Shown piece after piece: positions 1 to 12,072 of a stretch of DNA of 64,000 nt. The DNA comes from Datisca glomerata (taxonomy: Eukaryota > Streptophyta > Magnoliopsida > Cucurbitales > Datiscaceae), in assembly GCA_003255025.1 (NCBI GenBank), contig QANY01005856.1:124001-188000 (forward strand), given 5' to 3'. Each line of letters starts with the position of its first letter. The stretch's first letter is position 1. Below the pieces are notes generated by a model. It did not search any database and was not told the origin of the DNA. It saw only the letters and a list, made by a program, of their open reading frames with translations. Both the position numbers and the translations under genes were made by a program.

Positions 1-1413
1 GTTAATTTGATATATGCAAGTAAATTGACTCGAGTTTTGAGATGTATAGTGATATTTTACTCAGATTTTTATATTGTGCAGGATGCGGATACGAGGAGGA
101 TGATTGGCCTGGCAAGCATTTTAATGGTCTTTACTATCTCACACTAACCCAAAATCCCCATCTCATCAACCACGTAGCCTGCACTTCTGACATTTGGCAT
201 CAATGACTTGGACATCAATATGTTGCTCCTCTACATCACCTATCCAAAACCCTTCCAAAAATTATTTTTAATGTTAAGCATGTTTGTGAGATTTTTCCCT
301 AGTAAAACAAAATCGTTTATCATTCAATTCAAGTTCAATAAAAACAGTTGCACCTTTTGATCTAATTCATTGTGATATTTAGGGACCACACAAAATTCAT
401 GCACACTCTGGGGCTCGTTATTTCTTAACCATCATTGATAATTTTACACACTTTACCTAGTTACATCTTATGAGTTTTAAATCTTACACATAATCATCAT
501 TAAAATCCTTTTTCTTTTAGGTCAAAACAGAATTTAGTCGAGACATTAAAATTTTACGTGCCGATAATGGAGGTGAATTCATACATTCTTTCCTTGATGA
601 ACGTGGCACCATTTTTCAACACACATGTGCTTGTACTCCCCAACAAAATGAGGTTATCGAGCGCAAAATGGTGTAGTCGAGCACAAAATGGGGTAGTCGA
701 GCGTAAACACTGTCATCTTTTAAATGTAGCCTGTGCTCTTTGATTTCAAGCCAATTAATCACTACAATTTTAGGGGGAAAGCATCCAAACAACATGTTAT
801 CTTATCAAATGCCTACCCACACCTTTACTCTTTCACAAATCTCCATATGAACATTTACACAACACTCCACCAAATTATTTCAACCTTCGGGTTTTCAGTC
901 GCCTATGTTATGCCACAAACCTCACCCCCGATAACAAACTTGATTATCATGCACGTCGTTGCATTTTCATTGGATCTATCCTTTTGGGCAAAAGGGTTAC
1001 CGCGCTTATCTCACGGGATGTCACTTTCCTTGAGCGTACATTTCCTTTGAATAAACGATCAAATTCCATTTCCTTAGCCCAACACCTCTAATTAGCCCAA
1101 TCTTTCTGAAGAGCCCAATCCAGCCAACTCACCACCACATAATCAACCTGATCCTATCTCTTATCCTAACACAATAAACAAAACCATCCCTTCGCCCAAC
1201 ACAGACACATCCCCTTCAATCGATCCATCTCCTTCCATTATTTCTCATCCAATCCAACTCCAAGTGTACTCCCGCCGCACCAAAACTACTGGCGCCTCAA
1301 CATCATCAGTAATCCCTCCTACGGCAACCGCTCTCATGCCCTAAGACCTGCATCTTTTTGTTCAACCTAACAATTATAATCAGACTCGATTGCCCAAACG
1401 ATCCTAAGATTAC
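1..1413 (+). pseudogene. Decayed Ty1/copia pol fragment (GAG-pre-integrase, integrase and linker)
   Basis: This is a broken piece of a copia polyprotein whose integrase would insert retrotransposon cDNA into the host genome. Frame-by-frame reading shows a GAG-pre-integrase segment near 90-215, then an integrase start reading PFDLIHCDI around 353-380. The catalytic-core motif DNGGEF lies near 564-581, and a CTPQQNE-type stretch follows near 630-655. A short local duplication of about 20 bp (gtagtcgagc) interrupts the frame near 655-705. The post-integrase part runs to about 1050, and a Ser/Pro/Thr-rich linker continues to about 1413. There are many stops and frameshifts and no reverse transcriptase or LTR follows. 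The 5' part lies outside the window. The assignment to copia is firm; the exact ends are approximate. Confidence 0.8.
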
Positions 1414-3551
1414 GAATAACATTCTTAACTATTTTAGAAGAGGTTGTCTGGAAGTCTTCTCTGTCTTTACTATTCTTAAGTTAATAATAGTTTCAGGATT
1501 TAAGTAAATTATAAACACACTTTAATTAAAGAAAATTTTTCATTTATTCATAAAATTCAGTAATACATAAATGTTAGGAAAATAACTAAATACTCATAAA
1601 TAATTATTACACCTTACTTTATGGGCACTCAACAAATGGTGCATATTCATAAAATTAGATTCATTACTATTATTGAATTTATTGAATCAAGTGATATCCC
1701 AATAAAATGAGAGAAGGTACCGAAACTTAGTTAAAGAATAAGGACAATAAATTCCTTAGGGTTGATTTCATATCTATTTGTTAAGAGATGATCCTTAAAG
1801 TTTTGAAAAAGTAATGAGTTATGTTGAGCTTCTTTTTGGAGAGGAAGTTGATGACTTCAAAACTTGGAGGAATTCTCACATTGACCTATAAACTTGTGTC
1901 TAACGTATGATACATTGTTATAATTAGGAACTAGCTGTTGAAGTGACACAAGTATGTATAACTAAAAATCTTGATATTTACGTCGAAGGTATAATAGCTT
2001 CGAGAATTGCTCTCAAATGAAATTAGTTCTATTGATTACCTAATCTTTTGTTAATTTTTTTTACCAATCAACTACTCATACACCAAGTGAGTACTTGAAG
2101 AGTTCAACTAGTTGTTAATGACTACTTAAACCACTCAAGTAGTTGATTTTTTATCAGTCAACAAACCAAACACTAGGTGTCTCAAATAGTTACTTTTATT
2201 TTACTACTCAGCAAATCAGATACTAGTTGAGTACTTGAAGAGTTCAAATAGTTTTTTATGACTATTTAAATAACTATTTGAATCTTTCAAATAGTCACCT
2301 GATATTTGGATTACTGACTAACAAAAAAATAACTACTTAAAGGGTACACGTAATCGTAAAAAAATTACTTAAACCATTCAAGTACTCAACTAGTCTCTAA
2401 TTTGTTATCTGGCAGAATAAAAATAACCATTTGAAGGGTTCATGTAGTCATTAACTTGAAGAGTTCGAGTTTCTCTCCTCGAGTTCCCATAGCTAATGAA
2501 GAGAGAGATTGCTATTTTTCAGTGGGTGCATGTGTAAAAGTACAACAGCAAAGGGGTGTAAGTATAATTTCATATTTTTAATTAATAAATACGATTTGGA
2601 CATTTTTCTCATTTTCAATCACTGATACACTTAAGAAAATTCAAACACTCTCTATAGCTTAAAAATGATAAATAAACTTAATTTGTTAAAAAATTATTGT
2701 GTGAAAAGACTAGATCATTCGCATAATCAATTTTAACTATTTTTTAACTCGTAACATAAATTGATTTAGGTTGTTTCTAGTTTATGTGAGCTTTAGTTTT
2801 AATATTAAAAAAATTTATTTTAACATTTTAAGAATTGTGAAAAAAATAATAAATAATTTTTATATTACGTGTTATTTAAATAGTTGTGAAATTAATTATT
2901 ATAGTTTTCTTAATAAAACATACCATGAAGATGAAGAGAGATTTATTTTTAACTTAAAAAAATGTTATTTAAGCATATATACCATGGGAAGTGTGAGAAA
3001 AATTTTCAAATAAGAAAAGCACCCTTGCTGTGCACGCGTAGTTGGCGGACCTAACCTCACTGTATCCGCCAAGGCCAGAGCTGAGAGTAACTAATCCAGC
3101 TTCAACTGCAATTTCGTATAGAAATTACGGTGGAAGGGCAAAAGGTAAGTGAATGTGATGGAAGTAAGAAATGGAAATCATTTTATTTTGGTCTTCATAT
3201 CCTACGCCTGCGACGAGTCAATTAATTATTATTAAGAAGTTAATCAACAGGTGTAACCTGCTGCTATAACTGCAAATGCTGAAGAAAAACAAAGATAAGA
3301 AAGTGTGTAAGTTTCACCTTCGGTGATTGGGGCAGAGGAAAATGGAAAACGCCGTCGCTTCTAGCTGTTCAAGATTGATTTAGGATAGCTTACGATTTTT
3401 TACCTACTCGAGTTGTTCATCTGGACTTTTTGCTTCTCATTTATGCCTTTTAACTTTTGAGGAAGTGAAAAATAAGGAACTCTCAAGTCTCAAGCATTAA
3501 CCATTTAAATCATTTTGTTCTCTCAAGTCTGCGTGAAATGTTTCACTACAA
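1414..3551. other. AT-rich intergenic DNA with a repeat cluster
   Basis: I see no gene here. The stretch is AT-rich apart from the palindromic repeat cluster at 2060-2475. An 8 bp inverted repeat, TTGGCGGA and TCCGCCAA with a 16-nt spacer, lies at about 3042-3073. A short stretch near 3260-3330 resembles 9835-9900 on the other side of the LTR element that follows. Confidence 0.6.
2060..2475. repeat. Cluster of short palindromic repeats built on TACTTGAAnnnTTCAAGTA
   Basis: Variants of 'acttgaagagttcaagtagt' and its reverse complement recur every 40-60 bp, mixed with 'tttttatgactact' and 'cagtcaac' spacers. Because the core is self-complementary, copies read the same on both strands. The same family, including the spacer words, recurs at 22255-22600. 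The function is unknown. It could be the inside of a MITE or a minisatellite. Confidence 0.7.
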
Positions 3552-4636
3552 TGTTTCAGAGTTTAGGGTCATGTGTGTATGAGTGATCTAGTGTGTGCTA
3601 AGTATACCTGAGAACGAGAGAGTTGGTGGTCGGAGGGTGAAGGACAAGCAAGCTTAGGCAGTCGTCTAAATGTAACAAATGCCTTTAAGACTCTAAAGTA
3701 GGTGAGAAACTCGAGGAGAGAAAATTCTTAATGTTTGGTCTCGGGATCGATGAGAATTGATTGTCTCAATAATGGTACTAGGGACGCTTTTTTATAGATG
3801 AGGTCAAGTGAGGACCACACACACATCCTTTACAACTGCACGCAAAACGTGTCTGTCCAGACAGAAACTGACACCAATAAGAGTCATGCTCAAAACGTGG
3901 TCACACACTAAAAATGTGACACCATGCCTAAAATGTGAGACATCCATAAAACGATGTAACATAGGTAATTGTGCCCAGGGTTCCCCCGTGGCAGCACGTG
4001 GAGCCGCGCTCGAGGTTCCCTCGTGCGGCATGGGGAGCCACCCTCGGGGTTCCTCCTATGGCGGCATGGGAAATCACGCCCGGGGTTCCCCCGTAGCGGC
4101 ATGGAGAGTCACCCTCGAGGTTCCCCCCAGGGTGACATGGGCAGCCGAGCCCGAGGTTCCCCCAGTGGTGGCATGGAGAGCCACCCTCGGGGTTCCCCCT
4201 AGGGTGGCATGGGGAGCCACCTTCGGGGTTCCCCCCGGAGTGGCATGAGGAGCCGTACCCAGGGTTCTCCCGGGGCGGCACAAAAGAAGCACTTCCAAGA
4301 CTCGTAAGGTGGTTACATCCTTCAAGGAGATCTTCCCATCACAGTATAGTGAACATTGTATTAATCCTACCAGATCACATCCTTCAGATTGTTCCCAGGC
4401 AAGAAAAGACCTTCAAATTTTGGTCATTAAACTCGAAGATGAAGTACAACATTTAATACTTAATTTCATATAATCGGATCACCACCTTTATAAAACAGAA
4501 GCGTCCTTTACATACGTTATTTGGTCATTATCACACCGATAAGTGTAATTTCACATAAGTGTCACATGGACCCGTCTTTAGACGCCACGTGTTCCATTTG
4601 ATACGTTATTCTTAACGACTTGGCTCACCATTTACA
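3552..4636 (-). repeat. 3' LTR of the gag-only element
   Basis: On the plus strand it runs from TGTTTCAGAG to CCATTTACA. It aligns along its length with 8044-9147, sharing for example the 'ggtcggagggtgaaggac' stretch. A purine-rich stretch (TGGGGCTAA on the minus strand) lies directly inside its inner edge and may be the polypurine tract. Confidence 0.85.
3976..4277. repeat. GC-rich minisatellite in the 3' LTR
   Basis: There are about nine imperfect copies of a roughly 35 bp unit built on GGTTCCCCCGTGGCGGCATG and GGAGCCACCCTCGG. The repeat stays open in several frames on both strands, so the apparent Gly/Pro/Arg-rich reading frames here are by-products and not genes. Confidence 0.85.
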
Positions 4637-4819
4637 TTAGCCCCATGTTCAAGGTTGAGGGCACAACAATCAAGCTTGAACATATTTTCTAATTTGAATA
4701 TTTCCTGCGTCTTTCGCACTTATTTGTGGGACATACATCTTTTTTTTTCTCTAATAACTATAGACATCAAATCATAAAAAATTTATATCTGCCATAATTT
4801 ATATGTAAATGTGTTTTAG

Positions 4820-5300
4820 GAAACTCCCCACAGTTTCATCGTACCTCGAATGAGGCGGAGAGCCTCGCCCAAGGTGCATGTCGGCACCTCACTGAAGGCG
4901 AGGTATGTCATAATACATCTAATGCGGTGTGTGAGAACGTCTTGTTCAAAGACATGCCACATCACCTCGAACGAGGCGCTGCAAGAACACATCATTCAGG
5001 GGTGAGGTATGTCAAGGTATGCACAATACCTATAATGTGGTGTGTGAGAACGTCTTGTTCAAAGACGTGTCACATCACCTCGGATGAGGCGCTGCAAGAA
5101 CACCTCGTTTAGAGGGGCTGAACAAGGCGTGTGGCCGCACCTTGAATGAGGTGTGTAAGAACGCCTCGTTCAGAGGTGCGTATGCGCCTCATTCATGCGC
5201 GCGAGGCCTCATTCCAAGGCGTGTCAGCGCCTCGAATGAGGCGTTACATCTTACCTTGAGGCGCGCGACAGCACCTCATCCAAATGGATGTGGTGCTCAT
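4820..5300. repeat. Tandem repeats with GAGGCG/CGCCTC motifs inside the element
   Basis: Two good copies of a roughly 113 bp unit start near 4924 and 5037, both containing 'gtgtgagaacgtcttgttc'. They are flanked by more degenerate copies rich in CCTCGAATGAGGCG palindromes. No protein is supported. The position between the gag end and the 3' LTR is typical for non-coding filler in such elements. Confidence 0.7.
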
Positions 5301-6499
5301 CCCGTCCTCCCTTGGATGAGACTTACAACCCCTCCTTAGACAGAACGTGGCATGGGGCCTCTCCTCCTCTATAAAGTTAGCCAGCTAAGATCATTCTCCT
5401 ATTTTCATTTTTTGCACTTTACTTTGAGCAAATGGCCTCTAGAGAAATACTCACATTTTCAAAAAAAAATGTCACCCTATCAAAGTGTTCACTGAAACCT
5501 TGGGGTGTTCCAACTAAACGAATAGGCTGAAGAAAATACACACACTAGTGATGCACAACCTCAAGTTCAATGTTAGCACACATACCAAAGTATCATGTTA
5601 AGTGAATATACATGGTAATATATGCATCATTGGCATGTTCATACTGTGTGGCCATATACTAAAGTATCATAATAAGTGAGTATAGTCAGTCAATATATTA
5701 TTTTTTATACCTATAGCAAGCTCGTATATGAGATATGTAGCTCAATGATGTGTTCATAATCATTATTGTATATAACTCATTAGAATCATGAACAAACGTA
5801 CCATAACTTTCTGATATTGAGATATGGCTCGGCGGCAGGTGCACATGTTGGAGTGTCGTCCGTAGATGATTCGACTTGTGAAAGCGCATACACGTAGGAA
5901 CCTGCATGATATTGCCTAAGAAGGCGCACACATACTAAAAAATATGATCAAGTTTCCAAAGGAGGCGCGTGCATATTAGACTATCCATAATGGCCATGCT
6001 TAAATGGTTATGTACCCATCCATACTTCTGATTTTATTATGCATCAGTTCATGCATTGAATTTTCATCAAACATGATCATTCGTTCCTACTTCAAACCAT
6101 TTTCATGCCTTATTATCATGCATCCCTACTTCGCACATACGTCGCTCTTACATACGACTTTTAACATAAGCATATTCATAATAAATCTCTAAGTTAGTTT
6201 TAATCTACACCATAACAGTCATATTCTGTAGTAACGAGTGAAATAAGCAGTTAAAACAACTTGTGTATTTCAAACACGTTATGGCGGCCAAGTTCCGTTT
6301 TGAAGGGATTTACAACTATGGCTAAGTTCAGCCAAACGACCTTTGCTGAAATAATTCTAATTATAAAACCCAAGAATAGGCATTTCATAATTAAACATGT
6401 GTATTGTGACTCCGAGTACATAATTTTTTGACCTTACAACACATGATTGTCTTTGTACTTAATGTACCCCTCCTTGGGTTTTGTAACATATCAACCACT

Positions 6500-7632
6500 T
6501 CCTGTCACAATGATCATGTAGCATGTGGGGTAAAGGCTGGTTCCCCATGACTTCTATGTCCGCATTAATGATCTCCCCGTTTTGGAGCTTGTCATGGAAA
6601 ATCCATCTCAAAGTTTTACAATCTTTGGTTTCATGAGTGGTGTCTCGGTGGAAGTGTCAAAACCGAGGTGATTCCATTTCTTCTGTGATGGGCAACTTTT
6701 CCACCCAAGGTCTCCGTACGACCTTATCCTTGACCCAGGCATTTAACAGCGCTTTCACCTTATCTATGGAGTAGAGGAAAGGTGGTGGATCATTATTTCG
6801 CTTCTGTCCCATTTTACACCTCGTCATTGGGGTTGTGCCATGGCTACTTGTGGCGTGTATCTTGCAGGTTTCCATGTTAGCCCCCCTTGCTCACCCTGCT
6901 CTGCAACCTTTGGCCTGGACACCGAAGTGCTGGTGCGTTGAGTAGATACATGGAGGCGTGAGAAAGTGGCGATGTCGAGGTTCTCCAAATGCGCTCTATA
7001 CCGATTCACCATTCCGTAGATACACATATTTACCAAGTCGTCATCCTTTCACTCTTCCTGGCAATCCAATGCTTTGTCTTTGAACCGTCTGACGTAAGTC
7101 ATCAGGTCCTCATCTTTCTTTTGATGCTCACGCCCCAACTCGAGAATGCTTATCTTTTCCTCAGACACACAAAACATTGTCATGAAGGCAGAAACCATAT
7201 GAGATCATGTTAAAATTGATCTTAGCGCTAGATTGATGTACCATGCGTATGCCCGGTTAGTGAGTGATTTTGAAAACTCCCTTATTCGTATGAGCCCAAG
7301 CCATCAATGAAACGTATAATGTGCTCCCTAGCATATCCGTCCTTCCCGTTATACTTACAAAACTTTGGTGGTACATAGTCAGACGGGTATGGCTTCAAGG
7401 CTAGCTCACATGGGTAAGGGGGACGAAAGTCTACTATCGTCTCGCTCAGAGAGGTTTTGATATGCTCCATCTCCAACATCTTCTGTAATGTCTCCCTGGT
7501 AACGAAAGAGCCAGTATCAGTGCCATCGGCCGGGACGTCATGTGCCGGCATGGGACGTGTGAAAGCTGTCGGGAAGGACGTCGACGAAATGATAACATTT
7601 GTGGTTGCTTTAGTGATCCGTATTTTGGTCAT
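6500..7632 (-). pseudogene. Decayed gag of the TR-GAG-like element
   Basis: Gag would form the virus-like particle that packages element RNA. An ATG at 7630-7632 opens a 116-residue frame. Its C-terminal half contains PPKFCKYNGKDGYAREHIIR, the typical start of the plant Retrotrans_gag domain. The frame is broken near 7282. The domain continues in other frames through 7250-6830, with words such as NRAYAWY, LGREHQKKDEDLMTY and RRFKDKALD. A later segment (6875-6657) ends at a stop just before HFHRDTTHETKDC, a stretch common in these gag proteins in place of a zinc knuckle. At least two frameshifts and one stop make it non-functional. The identification rests on motif recall. Confidence 0.75.
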
Positions 7633-8022
7633 TATTTTCCGTCCCTAACCCGGATAAGCCCCCAGGATTTATAGCCAGAATCTATCTATCAGCGTCAGTC
7701 TAGTTTTCCGCGTGAGGAGGGAGTATATGAACGACAGACGATGGTGGAGGAAGGTACTGAGCACCAGTGAGGAGAACGGCCATAGTACTCAGAATGGTAT
7801 GAATCTCAACACTAGAGGCCTGGAGCTCTCTAATGGCGTTAGTCTGTTCAGTCGTCATCATTATAGTAACAGTAACAGCGGGGAGGTTGATTCTCTCCCT
7901 GGAGTAGCATCTTCCATGTCAAGGTTAGGTTAACATTCTCTCCTTCCAAATGAGAAGAAGCTCTCGTGATTCGACTACGTCCAGCCATACTCGAAGAAGG
8001 AAAAAGGTGGTAGACATATCAC

Positions 8023-8040
8023 TCCCCAGTGGAGTCGCCA
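8023..8040 (-). promoter_or_regulatory. Primer-binding site, tRNA-Arg type
   Basis: The minus strand reads TGGCGACTCCACTGGGGA three bases inside the 5' LTR. From memory of plant tRNA-Arg(ACG), whose 3' end gives complement TGGCGACTCCGCTGGGG, only one position differs. This site would prime minus-strand cDNA synthesis. Confidence 0.8.
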
Positions 8041-8043
8041 GAA

Positions 8044-9147
8044 TGTTTTGGGGTTTAGGATGATGTGTGTATGAGTAATTTAGTCTATGCCAAGTATGCC
8101 TGGGAATGTAGGAGTTAGTGGTCGGAGGGTGAAGGACAGGTAACCTTAGGCACTCATCGGAAGGTGATAAATGCCTTAAAGACTCTAAGATAGGAGAGAA
8201 ACTCGAGGAGAGAAAATTATTAGTGTTTGGTCGCGGGATCGGTGAGAATTGATTACCTCAATAATGGTGCTACAGAGCCCTTTTTATAGATGAAGTCAAG
8301 TGGGGATCACACACACATCTTTTACAACTACACGCCAAACGTGTGTCCAGACAGAAATTGACACCAATAAGAATCACGCTCAAAATGTGGTCACCCATAA
8401 AAAATGTGACGCCATGCCTAAAATGTGTCACATCCCTAAAATGACACAACATAGGAAACTGTGCCCGGGGTTCCCCCGTGGTGGTATGGGGAGCCACCCT
8501 CAAGGTTTCCCCCGAGATGGCATGGGAAACCGTTCTCGTGGTCCTCCCCGTGGCGGCATGGGGAGCCACTTTGGGGTTTCTCCCCCGGGGTGGCATGGCG
8601 AGCCACACCCGGGGTTCCCCCCATAATGGAATGGGAAGTCGCACCTGGGGTTCCCCCGTGGCGGCATGAAGAGGCACCGTCGGGGTTCCCCCGAGTAGCA
8701 TGGGGAGCCGCACCCGGGGTTCCCTCCGTGGCGGCATAGAAAGTCACCTTCAGGGTTCTCCCAAGGGTGGCATGAGGAGTCACCTTCGGGGTCACCCCCC
8801 CCCCCCNCCCCCCCCCCCCCCCGGGAGTGGCATGAGGAGCCGCGCCCGGGGTTCTCCCGGGGTGACATAAAGGAGGCACTTCCAGAACTCGTAAGGTGGT
8901 TACATACTTCAAGGAGATCTTCCCATCACAGTGTTGTGAACCTTATCCTAATCCTACCAGACTACAACCCTCAGATTGTTCACAGGTAAGAAAATACCTT
9001 CGAATTTTTGTCACTAAACTCGAAGACGAAGTACAACATTTAATACCTAATTTCATATAATGTGATCGCCACCTTTATAAAATAGGACTTGTCTTTAGAT
9101 GCCACGTGTTCCCTTTGATACGTTACTCTTAACCACGTCCATTTACA
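8044..9147 (-). repeat. 5' LTR of the gag-only element
   Basis: On the plus strand it runs from TGTTTTGGGG to CCATTTACA. It is about 20 bp longer than the left LTR. The minisatellite inside is longer than in the left LTR, but other parts are shorter. Differences from the left LTR are common, so the insertion is not recent. Confidence 0.85.
8467..8866. repeat. GC-rich minisatellite in the 5' LTR, with a poly(C) run and an unresolved base
   Basis: About eleven copies of the same unit as at 3976-4277. Near 8794-8822 there is a run of about 28 C with an N at 8807, so the length here is not reliable. Confidence 0.85.
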
Positions 9148-10769
9148 ATGTTATTTAGTTTCTACTCTTTTGAAGAAGCAAGACGTCAATAAGAGTTGTT
9201 TGTTTTTAGGAAGTGCATTATTTTAAAAGAGAAATTCTTGCATGGATCTAATTCGTCAATATTGCCACTTACCAGCTTCGGTTCATTTGTTACAAAACAG
9301 TGGACTTTGTCCTACCAGAAAGAATCTGCTTGGAATGAGGAGACTACAGAATTTTTTTTATGTCAATGAATATTATAATGTAATACGAACACCTGCTGTT
9401 TTACTCAACTATTAATCATTTTCTTTGCTCAAAGAAGGCAGTCCCTGGTAATTAAGTCCAATCGTTATTCTTGCATTTGGTTATTATCATGTATTTCACA
9501 CATTTCCTTTGGTATCTTATTAGATTAGTGGTTTAGCACTTGAGGTTAAGCACTCAATAATTAGTATATTGTTTTCTCAAGATGGTGTGAGAATTTACTA
9601 GAGGTGGACTGAAGTTGAAGTTATTGGGTCATGCATACGTGTAGGCAGATTTGTTACTGCTCTTCTTTCTTTAATTCTTGGATGTTAACTTTTGTTGTAC
9701 TTGTTTGGTTTTTATGAAAATGTTCTCAAACTAAACTAGCCCATAATTTTCCAGATTTTAACTAACTAATATCCATTTCGCGCCAGTGCCACTTCAATCA
9801 GCCATCGAAGAGGAGCTACCAACTGATTTAACCGTTGATAACCGCAGTTGATGCAGGAAAATAATGATAAGAAAACGAGTAAGTTTCACATTTGGTCGCC
9901 TATAATTGCCGGTGGTTGCAGAATCCAGAGCCTCAATGGCGGTTATAGTACCTCTCAGTCTCAGGTGCGTCATACTATTAAATTCAAAAGTATTTCTATA
10001 TATAAATTCGTTACTGGAGAAAATTCATATCAAATTTACAATTAGTTGGCCTTGCTGGTTCATCGCGACTGAGGAGTTTTCCGTAGAGCTGCAAACAAGG
10101 TAATGGTCATGAACATTGCATGTGGATGAAAGATCGATTAATATTTTCTCTTCTTTTTGTGGTGAAATTTCTCTCTCTTCTCCTTGAGAAAATTCAATTC
10201 CGTTTGTGATATGATTGAACATATTCTTAATTAGTAACAATTTTTTTTCATTTTTTTATGTCTCAAGAAAAAGAACGACTGAATATTGTATCACACAGTA
10301 ACTTTTATATGGTGTTTTCTATTTATATCTTTCTAATCATTGTCTTAAATGGTTGACAATGATTGATAAGTTTTAAATTGTACAACCTTATCCACTTCAT
10401 TCTATAGGTTATGATGTCATTTTTAGTAACTTATTTTGTCATACTTATTCTATATTATTTACTATAGGCGGATAATTAAGATGAAGGACTAGTTTCAGAT
10501 TTGAATTTTTGAGCACTTTTTGCCATTAGTTTTGCTATCTTCAGTGCTATTCAAATTAGAAGTTTTGAATTGACATTTTAGTAGCTTAAGATTAGTGTCC
10601 TATCATTTTGGAAAATTTAGTCAATTGAGTAAGTTACTCAGAATTCATTCGGTTCTTTTGTCTTAGAAATTTGTTTGAAGACAAAAGTTATTATCTGGTT
10701 CCATTATTTCCACTTGAGCATATGGTTGGTTTTACTTTTTTATAACATGGACTAACTTTGTCTCTTTTA
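9148..10769. other. Intergenic DNA, nothing recognised
   Basis: There is no supported gene. Short open frames near 9850-10240 overlap on both strands and match nothing I recognise. Confidence 0.5.
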
Positions 10770-10935
10770 GGGCTTGTTTGGCAGCCCGTATTGGATAATA
10801 CTAAAATAGTATTGTCCGACGTTTGACAAAAACATAAGACTCGTACTAACTAATACGGTGAGACGAAATAGTCTCACCCGCACTGTATAACTTAGTCTCC
10901 TCCTTTAGGAGGGGACTAAACGGGAATAAATAAAA
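10770..10935. mobile_element. One terminus of a PIF/Harbinger-type MITE
   Basis: It begins GGGCTTGTTTGGCAGCC directly after TTA. It matches the inverted right end of the complete element at 61167-61963 over about 160 bp, sharing for example 'taaaatagta' and 'gtccgacgttt'. The partner terminus was not found nearby. The sequence after it changes to a GC-richer stretch ending in a plausible splice donor (ACGAG|GTAAGT near 11041-11050). Confidence 0.65.
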
Positions 10936-11228
10936 CAGAGAGACCCTCGATGTGAAGACAGATCTCGCGAAGGCTCCCTCGACGATAGACCCCGACGCTG
11001 CTTGGACCCACCGATGAAGACTTCTTCGTTTCTGCCCACACGAGGTAAGTATCTCTTCCTTTCCCGCGATTGTTCTGTATTTCTTAGATCTTCGTTCTAG
11101 TTGATGAGAATCTGTGCTTATTTCATGTTTTGTAGATCTGATTTTGGTTTTGAACGATTATAGCTTCCCTCTGTTTCTCTATGTGTTTTTTTGGCTTTGT
11201 GAGAGTTTTGGTTTTACTGATAGATACT

Positions 11229-11284
11229 ATGTGTGCAGTTATTACCCTGACGTCCAAGGATGTCAGAGCAATAACTGCACATAT
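11229..11284. repeat. Near-perfect inverted repeat with 27-nt arms
   Basis: The arms at 11229-11255 and 11258-11284 are reverse complements at 23 of 27 positions, with TGCAGTTATT in the paired part, and are separated by only two bases. It could form a cruciform or RNA hairpin, or mark a small foldback element. No function is shown. Confidence 0.7.
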
Positions 11285-12072
11285 ACTTAAAAAGCATAAT
11301 TTTAGACAACCAAATAATATTGGGAAAATCACTTCCATTGTACAAATAACATTGGAGCAAAAACATTCATCACATAATTCTTTTGATAATGACTTTGCAA
11401 ACTTGTCGAGAGAAACCGGGTGTAATTTAAACTTCCACCATACTTAATTAAAGAAGTCATTTCCTTTTCAAAGATGATCCTTGTATATAGGAGAAAAATG
11501 CTAAGTTAGAGAACAAATCATTCATTCCCACCAAACTTTCAGTCTCTTATGAAGAATATTGAAACATGTTTGTTTATGGATGGCCTTCAAACAATATGTC
11601 AATCACACTATAGTTCTCCCTAGTGTGTTTACAACTAGCTGGTGAATGATATTGAATAAAATGAATGTTTATAGCTAACTACATACAACATGGATATTAA
11701 AACTCTTGCTAGTGCTCATTGGAGTGTCTATGAAGCTTTTTTTGTAGGTCGGTAAGTTTTTTGCGAAAGAATAGAGTTTTGTTTAGAATTTACTTTGATT
11801 TTCTATATTAATTAGATTTATGTTTACTTTTCAGGTCAACCATTGTTTCCGTTGTGTAGGATCACCGAAGGTTTAGTTCTAGGATTATCAATCATACTAT
11901 TTATCTTTCAATTTATTTATATGGAACTATAGAGTGAGAATTATTTCTAGAATTAGAAAACCTGTCATATCTAGTGCAAAAGTTGTGTATGCATTAGTCT
12001 AGTTGGTAGGGAGTACTCAATTTACTCATTTTCTGTATAATTTTTCTAACATATGTAATTTTTGTTTGCCAG

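Larger units (their letters stand above)
3552..9147 (-). mobile_element. Non-autonomous LTR retrotransposon with gag only (TR-GAG-like, probably Ty3/gypsy)
   Basis: The element is bounded by two direct repeats of about 1.1 kb, each beginning TG and ending CA on the plus strand, with a primer-binding site directly inside the right repeat. This sets the orientation as minus strand. The 3.4 kb internal region holds only a decayed gag. No protease, reverse transcriptase or integrase motif was found, so it would depend on another element's enzymes. This matches the described TR-GAG class. The bases outside the ends (TACAA on the left, ATGTT on the right) do not form a target duplication, so an end may have been rearranged. 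Both LTRs carry a GC-rich minisatellite. Confidence 0.85.

Noticed and set aside
733..1050. 105-codon frame as an independent gene
   Set aside because: It is a shifted frame across decayed copia integrase; the meaningful residues lie in the neighbouring frames.
2771..3013. 80-codon Lys/Asn/Phe-rich frame
   Set aside because: Composition is that of AT-rich DNA, with no domain and no transcript-like signals.
3804..4325. Overlapping Gly/Pro/Arg-rich reading frames on both strands
   Set aside because: They are frames of the GC-rich minisatellite in an LTR. The unit length and lack of stops produce them in several frames; no domain or start context supports a gene.
8270..8912. Six overlapping reading frames, some reading through poly-Gly at an N
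   Set aside because: Same minisatellite in the other LTR; the frames span an unresolved base and a poly(C) run.
9144..9148. TACAA as a target duplication matching 3547-3551
   Set aside because: Four of the five bases lie within the right LTR, because the left LTR has the same CCATTTACA end inside the element. The true outer flanks do not match.
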